Shown piece after piece: positions 35,132 through 44,182 of a stretch of DNA of 64,000 nt (within the stretch, counting starts at the first letter, position 1; every line of letters starts with the position of its first letter). Both the position numbers and the translations under genes were made by a program. Source of the DNA: JAXGYX01 sp040772065 (GTDB lineage: Bacteria > Bacillota > Clostridia > Saccharofermentanales > Fastidiosipilaceae); assembly GCA_040772065.1 (NCBI GenBank), contig JAXGYX010000001.1:496001-560000 (forward strand), in the 5' to 3' direction. The notes below the pieces were generated by a model that saw nothing but the letters and a program-made list of their open reading frames with translations, was not told the origin of the DNA and searched no databases.

Positions 35132-36013
35132 ATGCTTAATGGAATTGAAAAGACGGGGAAAACAGTGTCCGACGCCGTGCAGGCCGCGTTGGATGAACTT
35201 GATGTTTCTCTGGACGATGTTTTAGTTGAAGTTTTGGATGAGGGTGGAACCGGTGGATTGCTCGGTTTCGGCAGAAAACCGGCACGTGTCCTGGTTACGC
35301 TCAATTCGGCGATCTTGGAGAAAGAGCGGTCCGAAGTCGAAGAGGCGCTCCCCGAAGAGCCGATTGTTGAGACGGGAGAGCCGATTGTTGAAACAGTGGA
35401 ACCAATTGAATTGCTGGAAAACAAAGTGCCCGCGGAAGCCGCCGATGAGGACGACCTCGTCGCCGCGGAACCATCTGTTGATGAGTCTCAAGTCGAGCTT
35501 GATGAAGAAATTGTGTATTACGGTGACGATGTCGATGTCGCGGACCCGGCCGACCACACAAAGGAAGAAGAGGCCGCGATCGATTTTCTACGACGCGTGT
35601 TTGACTTTTTTGATGTGCGGGAAACGATTGATACCTCGTGGGAGGACGGCAGACTGCTGATCGATGTCAATGGTGAAAACTGCGGTCAGGTGATTGGACA
35701 CCGCGGTGAAACTTTGAACGCGCTGCAGTATTTGACATCCATTGCGGTGAATCGGGTCACCAATTCACATGTTCATGTCACCCTTGACATATCAGGATAC
35801 CGGGCCCGCAGAGAGGGCGCGTTGCGACGCACGGCCAATCGCTACGCGAGTGAAGTGGTTCAACGCCAAAAAGAATTTGTTATGGAGCCGATGAACGCGG
35901 CTGAGCGGCGCGTCGTTCATTTCGCCTTGCAAAACTACCCCGGCGTCACGACAGAAAGTGAAGGGGATGAACCAAATCGTTGCGTGGTGATTATTCCAAC
36001 ACAGGACCAATGA
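35132..36013 (+). CDS. jag: RNA-binding protein Jag/KhpB
   Basis: The 293-residue protein has the three Jag domains. The Jag-N domain covers about residues 1-55 (GKTVSDAVQAALDELDV, GGLLGFGRKPA), then comes a long acidic linker (about 60-150). The KH domain (about 155-225) contains GQVIGHRGETLNALQYL and the R3H domain (about 230-293) contains GYRARREGALRRTA. KhpB proteins bind RNA and affect cell shape and elongation in other Firmicutes. It starts one base past yidC and a terminator follows. Confidence 0.94.
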   Translation: MLNGIEKTGKTVSDAVQAALDELDVSLDDVLVEVLDEGGTGGLLGFGRKPARVLVTLNSAILEKERSEVEEALPEEPIVETGEPIVETVEPIELLENKVPAEAADEDDLVAAEPSVDESQVELDEEIVYYGDDVDVADPADHTKEEEAAIDFLRRVFDFFDVRETIDTSWEDGRLLIDVNGENCGQVIGHRGETLNALQYLTSIAVNRVTNSHVHVTLDISGYRARREGALRRTANRYASEVVQRQKEFVMEPMNAAERRVVHFALQNYPGVTTESEGDEPNRCVVIIPTQDQ

Positions 36014-36061
36014 TTTCCAGAGGTTGCGGTTGGCGGCCGGACTTTCCTCGTTTAATCAAGG

Positions 36062-36090
36062 CGGCTGAGTCGGGCGACTCGGCCGTTTTT
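36062..36090 (+). terminator. Terminator after jag
   Basis: CGGCTGAGTC and GACTCGGCCG form a 10-bp stem with one G-T pair, a 4-base loop and a TTTTT tail. It ends the rpmH-jag transcript or thins it before mnmE. Confidence 0.85.
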
Positions 36091-36131
36091 GTTGAGTGGA
36101 TTTAATATTAGAATGGTTGGGCAGTTTAAAA

Positions 36132-37640
36132 ATGAACGAACAGTTAACTGTGCTGGATCATGGTTACGACGCGTATGCGGCGGTCGCCACGCCACCGGGA
36201 CGATCGGGTGTGGCGCTGATCCGTCTGGCCGGCAAAGATGCGCCGGCGGTGGCCGACCGTGTTTTTCGGTTTGGACCACTTGGAGCGAAAGAGACACGCC
36301 CGGCTCGCCAGGTTCGGCAAATGGCCGGCTACACGGCGGCGTTGGGTTATTTGGTGGACCCCAAGACCGAAGAAGTGATTGACCAGGCGGTTGTGCTTCG
36401 TTATCGCGCTCCGCATTCGTATACCGGTGAGGACATTGTCGAATTCACTGTCCATGGTGGCGGCGAAGTCACTCGAAAATCATTGCGGGCGATTTTCACC
36501 GCGGGTGGGCGACCGGCTGAGGCCGGAGAATTTACAAGAAACGCTTTTCTCAATGGGAAAATGGATCTGGCGCAGGCGGAGGCGGTAATTGATCTGATCG
36601 ATGCGGAGACCTCACGTTTCGCTCAGGCTGCTGTCGAACAGTTAAAAGGCGGACTGTCTGACAGCGTCCACAAGATCCTCGGTGTTTTATATCAACTGAT
36701 GTCGGCCCTGGAAATGTCCATTGAATATCCGGATCATGAGGATAGCCGGCTGGAAGTTGACACGATGCGAGAGCTGTTGGTCGCCGCGATCAACCCTCTT
36801 GAACAATTGAAATTAGGATATCGTCAAGGGGCTATCCTGCGAGATGGGCTCCACGTTGTTTTGACCGGTTTGCCCAATGTCGGCAAGTCATCTTTTTTAA
36901 ATCGTCTGAGTGGTCAGGATCGATCCATTGTCACAGATCTACCCGGCACGACCCGCGACACCATTGAGCTCGACATCGAGCTCGATGGGATTCCGGTACA
37001 TCTGATTGACACCGCGGGTCTGCGTGATTCCACCGACCCGATCGAGCGGATTGGCATTGAACGAGCTAAGCAGTCGATGGCGAAGGCGGATCTGTTGATT
37101 TGGATGCTGGCCCCGCCCTTTGAAGGTTCTGAAGAATATGATTATTGGTTTTCAAAACTTCCGAAAGACAAACCATTGCTGGTTCTGGCGAACAAAGACG
37201 ATCTGCCGAATTTCCCGGATTTTTTTGAGCAAATCAAACTGTGGCTGGATGGATCACGAAAATTGACTGAGTCTCAGTATTCTGTCTGGAAAACCCATCA
37301 ACAAGATCATGAAAGCCATGGCGATTTTGAGCCGCTTGCGGTCTCCGCCAAAGATGGCAGCGGATTTGATACGGTAATTGACCTGATCCGATCCATGTAC
37401 CTTTCCTATGGAGCCGAGTCGCGCGATCAAGTGATTTTGACTTCAGCCAGACATTATGACGCTGTTTCCAAAGCACTCGATTTATTACGACAAATCCATA
37501 TGGATGTGGACTTTTTACCACAGGATGTGCTCGCCCAGGCATTGCGTGGCGCCGCGGAGCAGCTGGCCCTGATCGTTGGTGAACGGGTGTCCGATGAGGT
37601 CATCGCGCAGATTTTTTCGCGGTTTTGTGTCGGAAAATAA
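36132..37640 (+). CDS. mnmE: tRNA modification GTPase MnmE
   Basis: MnmE, with MnmG, modifies the wobble uridine of several tRNAs (5-carboxymethylaminomethyl group). The 502-residue protein has the N-terminal folate-binding domain (AAVATPPGRSGVALIRLAG) and helical domains. The GTPase domain has GLPNVGKSS, TTRD, DTAGLRD and NKDD, and the protein ends FCVGK, carrying the family's C-terminal cysteine. ATG 36132 begins the conserved part; the ribosome-binding site is weak and an in-frame GTG at 36096 is possible. mnmG follows 110 bases later. Confidence 0.95.
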   Translation: MNEQLTVLDHGYDAYAAVATPPGRSGVALIRLAGKDAPAVADRVFRFGPLGAKETRPARQVRQMAGYTAALGYLVDPKTEEVIDQAVVLRYRAPHSYTGEDIVEFTVHGGGEVTRKSLRAIFTAGGRPAEAGEFTRNAFLNGKMDLAQAEAVIDLIDAETSRFAQAAVEQLKGGLSDSVHKILGVLYQLMSALEMSIEYPDHEDSRLEVDTMRELLVAAINPLEQLKLGYRQGAILRDGLHVVLTGLPNVGKSSFLNRLSGQDRSIVTDLPGTTRDTIELDIELDGIPVHLIDTAGLRDSTDPIERIGIERAKQSMAKADLLIWMLAPPFEGSEEYDYWFSKLPKDKPLLVLANKDDLPNFPDFFEQIKLWLDGSRKLTESQYSVWKTHQQDHESHGDFEPLAVSAKDGSGFDTVIDLIRSMYLSYGAESRDQVILTSARHYDAVSKALDLLRQIHMDVDFLPQDVLAQALRGAAEQLALIVGERVSDEVIAQIFSRFCVGK

Positions 37641-37750
37641 AGTCTGGGGGCAGTCTCTATTAAACAAAAGAGGTGCGCGGAGCGAGAACGGGATGTGCTG
37701 GCCGACAAAATGCCACGACCTTGGCGGACATCAATATACAAGGAGAACCT

Positions 37751-39682
37751 ATGGCGTCACTTGAAGACAAACAAAGACAACCTCATTTTTTTAACGGCGG
37801 TGATTACGACGTTGTTGTCACAGGAGCAGGTCATGCCGGCTGTGAAGCCGCGGCCGCCGCGGCCCGGCTCGGGTGCTCGGTTTTACTGTTGAGCATGAAT
37901 TTAGACACACTTGCGAATCTACCTTGCAATCCAAATATCGGCGGCACAGCGAAAGGCCAGCTGGTGCGTGAAATTGACGCGCTCGGCGGAATTATGGGAT
38001 TGTTGGCAGACGAGGCGACCATTCAATTTCGCATGTTGAACGCCTCCAAAGGTCCCGCCGTGCAATCACCACGCGCGCAGATTGATCGCAGGCAATACCA
38101 TGAGTTAATAAAAAACCATCTTGAAATGATTCCCAATTTGCAGCTGTTGCAGGACGAGGTCGTCGAAATCCTGTGTAATGAAAAAAATGTTGTGCAGGGG
38201 GTGACCACTCGCCATGGTACAACTTACACTTGTAAAAAATTAATTCTCGCCACCGGAACTTTCCTGGACTCTCGCGTGATTGTGGGCGAGGTCAGCTACC
38301 CCAGTGGTCCTGACCGCCTCTTCCCCTCAATCGGACTCTCTGACTCGTTGCGATCATACGGGTTGAAGCTATTTCGTTTTAAAACGGGAACACCGGTTCG
38401 GATTAATTTTAACAGCGTCAATTTCGAAAAACTTGATGAGCAACCGGGCGATCCATGTCCGGACACATTCTCTTTTAAAAATGAATCCAACCCTCACTAC
38501 AAAAATCGACCTCAGCGCAGCTGTTGGTTGACTTGGACAAATGAGGAGACCCACCGCATTTTAAATGACAACCTGGATCGCTCTCCGCTCTATAGTGGAG
38601 ACATTGAAGGAGTCGGTCCCCGCTATTGTCCATCGGTTGAAGATAAAATTGTTCGATTTCCGGATAAAAAACGACACCAGGTGTTTATTGAACCGACAGG
38701 AAGAGACACCGCTGAAATGTATGTGCAAGGGTTGTCCTCCAGCATGCCGGAAGATGTTCAACTGCGTGTCCTGCACTCTGTGCGTGGCTTGGAAGAGGCG
38801 GTGATCCAACGCTGTGGGTATGCGATCGAATACGACAGTTTGGATCCAACTGAGCTGAAGCTGTCTTTGGAACATCAAAAAATCGCCGGTTTATATGGGG
38901 CCGGACAGATTAACGGAACGTCCGGCTATGAAGAGGCGGCGGCTCAAGGCCTCATGGCCGGAGTGAACGCCGTGCGATCAATCCGCGGCGAGCGGCCAAT
39001 CATCCTAGATCGCTCACAAGCCTATATAGGAGTGCTGATCGACGACCTGGTAACCAAGGGAGTGAATGAGCCATACCGCTTGATGACCTCGCGGGCGGAG
39101 TACCGTTTGATTTTGCGTCAGGATAACGCCGACGAGCGCCTGACAGAATTGGGTCGTGAAATCGGCCTGGTTGGCGATGAGCAATACGAACGTTTTTTAC
39201 AGAAACAAAAAATGATCCGCGAGGAAAAGGCGAGGCTGGAGACCGTTCGGATCCGACCCAACGCTCAAACAGATCAATTTTTAAGAGATCACGGCACCGC
39301 GCCGCTACAAGGCGGAATGTCGTTGGCTGAATTAATCAAACGCCCGCAGCTTGACTACTCAACTCTCGCTCCGCTTGACCCCGAGCGACCGGATTTACCG
39401 GAAGTGATTGGACGCAATGTCAATATCATCATAAAATACGCGGGTTACATCGACATGGAAAGAGAGCGGGTCCGGCAATTTCTTAAGATGGAGTCCAGAC
39501 GAATTCCTGCCAACATCGATTTTTTGAATATTGGCGGGCTGCGGATTGAGGCCGCTCAGAAACTTAACGAGATCCGACCGGAATCGGTGGGACAGGCCGG
39601 CCGAATCGCAGGTGTCTCACCCGCGGACATAACTGTGCTGTTGGTTCATTTGGAACAATGGAAGAGGAAAGAAAAGCGATGA
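37751..39682 (+). CDS. mnmG: tRNA uridine 5-carboxymethylaminomethyl modification enzyme MnmG
   Basis: MnmG is the FAD-dependent partner of MnmE. The 643-residue protein has the FAD motif VVVTGAGHAGCEAA, SMNLDTLANLPCNPNIGGTAKG, the catalytic-cysteine region PHYKNRPQRSCWLTWTN, LYGAGQINGTSGYEEAAAQG and the C-terminal MnmE-binding helical domain. AGGAG at about 37740-37745 decides for ATG 37751. Its last four bases overlap the rsmG start. Confidence 0.97.
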   Translation: MASLEDKQRQPHFFNGGDYDVVVTGAGHAGCEAAAAAARLGCSVLLLSMNLDTLANLPCNPNIGGTAKGQLVREIDALGGIMGLLADEATIQFRMLNASKGPAVQSPRAQIDRRQYHELIKNHLEMIPNLQLLQDEVVEILCNEKNVVQGVTTRHGTTYTCKKLILATGTFLDSRVIVGEVSYPSGPDRLFPSIGLSDSLRSYGLKLFRFKTGTPVRINFNSVNFEKLDEQPGDPCPDTFSFKNESNPHYKNRPQRSCWLTWTNEETHRILNDNLDRSPLYSGDIEGVGPRYCPSVEDKIVRFPDKKRHQVFIEPTGRDTAEMYVQGLSSSMPEDVQLRVLHSVRGLEEAVIQRCGYAIEYDSLDPTELKLSLEHQKIAGLYGAGQINGTSGYEEAAAQGLMAGVNAVRSIRGERPIILDRSQAYIGVLIDDLVTKGVNEPYRLMTSRAEYRLILRQDNADERLTELGREIGLVGDEQYERFLQKQKMIREEKARLETVRIRPNAQTDQFLRDHGTAPLQGGMSLAELIKRPQLDYSTLAPLDPERPDLPEVIGRNVNIIIKYAGYIDMERERVRQFLKMESRRIPANIDFLNIGGLRIEAAQKLNEIRPESVGQAGRIAGVSPADITVLLVHLEQWKRKEKR

Positions 39683-40419
39683 TACGTGCGCGGATAAGGG
39701 AACAATTCGAACTTCAAAACATCTCGAAGTTATTTGATGTCACGACGGAACAAGTGGAGCGGTTCGCCACTTATGCCAATTTACTCGTCACCGTGAATCA
39801 GACCATGAATTTGACAGCCATCACAACCCCTTATGACATAGCACAGCGCCATTTTCTGGACAGCCTGACGATTTTGGAAGAGATTGACGGTTACTGCGCG
39901 CGAGTTGGTCGGCGGGATGTGACACTTGCGGACGTCGGCACCGGCGCGGGTTTTCCCGGCATACCGATTCAAATCATGCGGCCGGATATCCGCCTAACTT
40001 TAATTGACTCACTGGCCAAACGAGTGAGATTTCTGGAAACCGTAATTCAAGAACTGAATCTGGAGCGGACAAAAGCCATCCATATGCGTGCGGAAGACGC
40101 GGGTCGAAAGCCTGAACTTCGCTCCGCGTTTGACATCACCACCGCGCGCGCGGTCGCGCGTACCTCGGTTCTCAGTGAATACTGTTTGCCGTTGACCAAG
40201 GTTGGTGGAGTGTTTATCGCGATGAAAGGTGACGACATCGAAGAGATCGCGGACGGCAGACGAGCGATTGGTCAACTGGGTGGAAAAGTGAGCGCCGAAC
40301 GCAAGTTCTTATTGCCGGGAACCGACATGCGGCGCACGATCATTACCGTTGACAAGGTCAAGGAGACACCCGCCTCGTTTCCGCGCAAAAGTGGCATTCC
40401 AAAAAAGAAACCCCTTTAA
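39679..40419 (+). CDS. rsmG: 16S rRNA (guanine527-N7)-methyltransferase
   Basis: RsmG methylates G527 in the 530 loop of 16S rRNA; its loss gives low-level streptomycin resistance in other bacteria. The 246-residue protein has MNLTAITTPYDIAQRHFLDSL, the SAM loop LADVGTGAGFPGIPIQI, LIDSLAKRVRFLE and the TTARAVA segment. ATG 39679 overlaps the mnmG stop. The next 196 bases hold only a short palindrome (GGTTGGACCAACC near 40438) and the gyrA promoter. Confidence 0.95.
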   Translation: MIRARIREQFELQNISKLFDVTTEQVERFATYANLLVTVNQTMNLTAITTPYDIAQRHFLDSLTILEEIDGYCARVGRRDVTLADVGTGAGFPGIPIQIMRPDIRLTLIDSLAKRVRFLETVIQELNLERTKAIHMRAEDAGRKPELRSAFDITTARAVARTSVLSEYCLPLTKVGGVFIAMKGDDIEEIADGRRAIGQLGGKVSAERKFLLPGTDMRRTIITVDKVKETPASFPRKSGIPKKKPL

Positions 40420-40559
40420 TTTAGAGTGACCCCCAGAGGTTGGACCAACCGACAAATCCTCTCGGTCGCACAATCGATTATTTGACTGTCTATGGGCGTG
40501 CGGTCTGCTTCGTGTGTAGCCCCTTTGCCGAGGGGGACTAAGAGATAATTGGCTAACTA

Positions 40560-40568
40560 TGGTATAAT
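40560..40568 (+). promoter_or_regulatory. Extended -10 promoter of gyrA
   Basis: TGG followed by a perfect TATAAT (40563-40568), 48 bases before the gyrA start; no convincing -35. Confidence 0.55.
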
Positions 40569-40615
40569 TTCAATGTTGTTTCAGCATACAATTCATGCAT
40601 GGGTTGGAGGTATTC

Positions 40616-43306
40616 ATGAGCGAGGAAAAGAGTAAAACTGATCATTTCATGACGGAAGATCAGAGGGTCGAAGCAATATTTCGCGAACATGTGACGAATA
40701 TTGTTCCGGTCGAGCTCGAAAGCGAGATGAAAACTTCTTTCATTGACTATGCGATGAGTGTGATCACAGACCGCGCGCTGCCGGATGTTCGAGACGGGTT
40801 AAAACCGGTCCATCGGCGCATCCTCTATTCGATGTTCACTCAAGGCTTCACACCGGAAAAGCCACACCGCAAATGTGCGACCACGGTTGGAGATGTGCTG
40901 GGTAGGTTCCACCCCCATGGCGACGCGGCGGTCTACGACTCTCTGGTTCGCCTGGCGCAGGACTTTTCGATGCGCTACACCTTGGTTGACGGGCATGGGA
41001 ACTTTGGATCTCGTGATGGTGACGCCCCCGCGGCATATCGCTACACCGAGGCTCGCCTGACAAGAATCGCCATCGAGATGATGAACGATATCAACAAAAA
41101 CACGGTGGATTTTCAGCCGAACTTTGATGAGCATGAAATGGAACCCGCCGTTTTGCCCGCCCATTTCCCCAATCTGCTGGTCAATGGATCCACCGGCATC
41201 GCTGTCGGCATGGCTACCCACATTCCGCCGCATAACTTGGGTGATGTCATAGATGGAGCGATTCATTTGCTTAACAATCCGGACGCCACCGTTGATGATC
41301 TGATGCGGTTTGTGCCCGGCCCGGATTTTCCAACCGGCGGTCTGATTTTGGGCACCGACGGAATTCGCTCCATGTATACAACAGGTAGAGGGCAGATTGT
41401 TGTTCGCGCCAACTGTGAAATTGAAGAGGCGCCAAACGGGCGACAACGCATTGTGGTGCGTGACCTGCCTTATATGGTCAATAAAGCGAAATTGATTCAA
41501 AAGATCGCTGAATTGGTCAAAAACAAGCGACTGGAAGGCATATCCTACGTTCGTGATGAGTCCGACCGCAAGGAGGCGGTGCGCATTGTAATTGAAATCA
41601 AGCGGGACTCGAACGCCAACGTTGTGTTGAACCGCCTTTATCGCATGACTCAGCTGCAAGATAACTTTAACGCCAATGTGTTGGCTTTGGTGCCGGACGG
41701 CGGGCCGCTGGTTCCCAAGTTGATCAATCTGCATGACGCTCTTCATTATTACAACGAGCACGCCAAAGAGGTCACTACCAGACGCACGCAGTTTGAATTG
41801 GAAAAGACCGAGGCGCGCAAACATATTGTTGAAGGTTTGCGTGTCGCCATTGCCAATATCGATGAAGTCGTGCGCATCATCCGCGCATCCAAGAACGAAG
41901 ATGACGCGAAAACCCGCCTCAGTGAACGCTTTGGATTCTCCGAACGCCAGGCGCAACACATCGTGGACATGCGTTTGGGTCGCCTGACCGGACTGGAGCG
42001 CGACAAATTGGAGGCTGAATACGCCGATTTGTTGGCCAAAATAGAATATTATTTAGAAATTTTGCAAAATGAGAGCCGTTTGATCGAGGTCATCATTGAA
42101 GAGATGAACGCTCTTAAAGATAAATATAATGACGAGCATCGCACACAAATTGATCTGGCCGGAGGTGAAATCACCGATGAGTCATTGATCAAAGAGGAGC
42201 TTGTGGTTGTCACGATGACTCATTTTGGCTACATCAAGCGCCAGCCGACGGACACGTACTCCAAACAACACAGAGGTGGCAGAGGCATTATTGGACTTCA
42301 CATGCGTGAGGACGATTTTGTGCAGATGTTGATTACCTCGCACACCCATGACTATCTTCTGTTCTTCACGGAAAAGGGACGGGTGTTCCGTCTTAAGACC
42401 TATCAAATTCCGGAGGAAAGCAGACAGGCCAGGGGGCTGCCGGTTGTCAATCTGCTGCAGCTGGATCCGGATGATCGGATTGAGACGGTCATCCCGATCG
42501 TGAGGGATGAGCACTATGAGTATTTGATCATGGCCACGCGCAACGGACTGGTCAAACGAACCGCCGTCAGTCAGTTTAAGAACATCAACCGGGCGGGTTT
42601 GATTGCGATCGACCTGAGGGAGGATGATGAGTTGATCGGAGTGACCCACTCTTCCGGCAAAGATGATCTACAATTGATAACCAAACAAGGATTTGGGATT
42701 CGTTTCAGCGAATCCGATGTCCGCCCGACCGGTCGCAACACCATGGGTGTGAAAGGGATCACACTGAACGAAGGCGATGAGGTCATCAGTATGGTGCGCA
42801 TCGTCGATCCCGAGGTGCGCATCGAAGAGTTGAATGGAGAGGACGATAGCGCAAACCTGATGTTTGTTTCTGAATTCGGTTTTGGAAAAAGAACCGACTA
42901 TGATGAGTTCCGGGTGCAAAGACGTGGCGGTAAAGGACTGATCGCATATAAGCCTTCATCAAAAACCGGTGATCTTGTGGCGGCGTTGTCAATTTCAGAT
43001 CAAGACGATGCGGTCATGATCGATGAGGCCGGACTTATCATACGCATCGCGGCCGCCGAGATCTCGACGCTGGGCCGAACCGCCAGAGGAGTGACCCTGA
43101 TGCGCTCGCGAACGGGTAAAGTGGTTGATGTGACCGTTGTCGAGCACGAGGAGACAGACGGTCCCGAGATGCCGGAAGATGAATTCGCCACAGAGCGAGA
43201 TGAAACGGATATGAATGAGGCGAGCGAAGAAGAGGCCTCTTTCGCGCGGTTGCCATCAGGTGAATCTGATGATCATGAGAACAATGACGAAGAAATGGAC
43301 GACTGA
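40616..43306 (+). CDS. gyrA: DNA gyrase subunit A
   Basis: GyrA cuts and rejoins DNA to introduce negative supercoils, with GyrB. The 896-residue protein has the winged-helix core with catalytic Tyr143 (AYRYTEARL) and the long coiled-coil arm. The C-terminal beta-pinwheel carries the GyrA box (QHRGGRG, a variant of QRRGGRG) that separates gyrase from topoisomerase IV. In the quinolone-determining region HGDAAVYD, residue 104 is Ala at the place of E. coli Ser83, while Asp108 (Asp87) is kept. An acidic tail of about 35 residues follows. GGAGG precedes ATG 40616. gyrB is not in the window. Confidence 0.96.
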   Translation: MSEEKSKTDHFMTEDQRVEAIFREHVTNIVPVELESEMKTSFIDYAMSVITDRALPDVRDGLKPVHRRILYSMFTQGFTPEKPHRKCATTVGDVLGRFHPHGDAAVYDSLVRLAQDFSMRYTLVDGHGNFGSRDGDAPAAYRYTEARLTRIAIEMMNDINKNTVDFQPNFDEHEMEPAVLPAHFPNLLVNGSTGIAVGMATHIPPHNLGDVIDGAIHLLNNPDATVDDLMRFVPGPDFPTGGLILGTDGIRSMYTTGRGQIVVRANCEIEEAPNGRQRIVVRDLPYMVNKAKLIQKIAELVKNKRLEGISYVRDESDRKEAVRIVIEIKRDSNANVVLNRLYRMTQLQDNFNANVLALVPDGGPLVPKLINLHDALHYYNEHAKEVTTRRTQFELEKTEARKHIVEGLRVAIANIDEVVRIIRASKNEDDAKTRLSERFGFSERQAQHIVDMRLGRLTGLERDKLEAEYADLLAKIEYYLEILQNESRLIEVIIEEMNALKDKYNDEHRTQIDLAGGEITDESLIKEELVVVTMTHFGYIKRQPTDTYSKQHRGGRGIIGLHMREDDFVQMLITSHTHDYLLFFTEKGRVFRLKTYQIPEESRQARGLPVVNLLQLDPDDRIETVIPIVRDEHYEYLIMATRNGLVKRTAVSQFKNINRAGLIAIDLREDDELIGVTHSSGKDDLQLITKQGFGIRFSESDVRPTGRNTMGVKGITLNEGDEVISMVRIVDPEVRIEELNGEDDSANLMFVSEFGFGKRTDYDEFRVQRRGGKGLIAYKPSSKTGDLVAALSISDQDDAVMIDEAGLIIRIAAAEISTLGRTARGVTLMRSRTGKVVDVTVVEHEETDGPEMPEDEFATERDETDMNEASEEEASFARLPSGESDDHENNDEEMDD

Positions 43307-43327
43307 TTTGAAAGCACATTTTGACAG

Positions 43328-44044
43328 ATGAAAAAAGTGGCGCTGAATGTCGGATTGTTTGTTTGGGCGCAGGCGCTGATCATCGCGTTGTTGCTGATCA
43401 GTGTGGATGTTCATTCTTTTTATCGACCGTTGTATGACCTGACCTATGAGCGGATGGATACCGCTCGTGAAATCGGTATTTCCGAACTTGAACTACAGCA
43501 AGCGACAACGATTTTGCTGGACTACATTCGAGATGATCGAGGTGACCTTGACCTCACGGTAAGTGTGGATGGTGTTGATCAACCCATGTTCAATGAGCGG
43601 GAAGTTAAACATATGATCGATGTCAAGGTTTTATACCGAAACGCGATGAACGTGAAGTGGATCTGTCTGGGCACGTTTGTTGTCGGACTGGTCGCGCTGA
43701 TTGCGATTAAAAAACAAGACAGGGCGGTTTTGTTTTTTCGTGCGATCAAAATCGCTTTGGCGGTCAGTTTGATTGCCATGTCGATTGTCTTTATATTTCT
43801 ATTGGTAGACTTTGAACAATTTTGGACAAGTTTCCACAAAGTTTTTTTCAGCAACGATTTGTGGATTTTAGATCCTCGTACAGACAATCTGATTCTGATG
43901 GTCCCCTCGATGTTTTTCAACCGGCTTGTTAAACGCATTGTCGTGACATTTTTTGGCGCGATTCTGCTATTGTTGATCGCCAACGTGGCATACGTGATAT
44001 CACGCGGAAGAAAACAACCGGCGAACTGCTCAGCCGAGCGATAA
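43328..44044 (+). CDS. DUF1461 (TIGR01906-like) integral membrane protein
   Basis: The 238-residue protein has about four membrane segments (roughly 5-25, 110-130, 137-160 and 205-230). Its features match the DUF1461 family: an extracellular loop with HMIDVKVLYRN and the strongly conserved region FHKVFFSNDLWILDPRTDNL followed by LMVPSMFF. The family has no established function in Clostridia; a related group in other Firmicutes (Lit) remodels lipoprotein acyl chains, which I mention only as a possibility. It starts 21 bases after gyrA and probably shares its transcript. Confidence 0.78.
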   Translation: MKKVALNVGLFVWAQALIIALLLISVDVHSFYRPLYDLTYERMDTAREIGISELELQQATTILLDYIRDDRGDLDLTVSVDGVDQPMFNEREVKHMIDVKVLYRNAMNVKWICLGTFVVGLVALIAIKKQDRAVLFFRAIKIALAVSLIAMSIVFIFLLVDFEQFWTSFHKVFFSNDLWILDPRTDNLILMVPSMFFNRLVKRIVVTFFGAILLLLIANVAYVISRGRKQPANCSAER

Positions 44045-44073
44045 GACAAAAATCTTTCGTTTCGCCAATTAAG

Positions 44074-44119
44074 AAAAACTGCCCCGTCACTCGTTTGAGT
44101 TAAAGAGGCAGTTCTTTTT
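44074..44119. terminator. Bidirectional terminator between DUF1461 gene and mdh
   Basis: AAAAACTGCC and GGCAGTTCTTTTT pair around an inner ACTC/GAGT stem. A-runs on one side and T-runs on the other let it end both the gyrA transcript and the convergent mdh transcript. Confidence 0.8.
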
Positions 44120-44182
44120 ATTCGAAATTTCCTTCTGAGACCTGCGTAGTTCACTTCAAGCGCCGGAAGATCGGCTTGGCAC

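Noticed and set aside
36096..36131. GTG start of mnmE giving 12 extra residues
   Set aside because: Homologues begin close to the ATG at 36132 and the GTG sits directly behind the terminator tail; not fully excluded.
40420..40560. Terminator between rsmG and gyrA
   Set aside because: Palindromes such as GGTTGGACCAACC have almost no loop, and no T-run follows.
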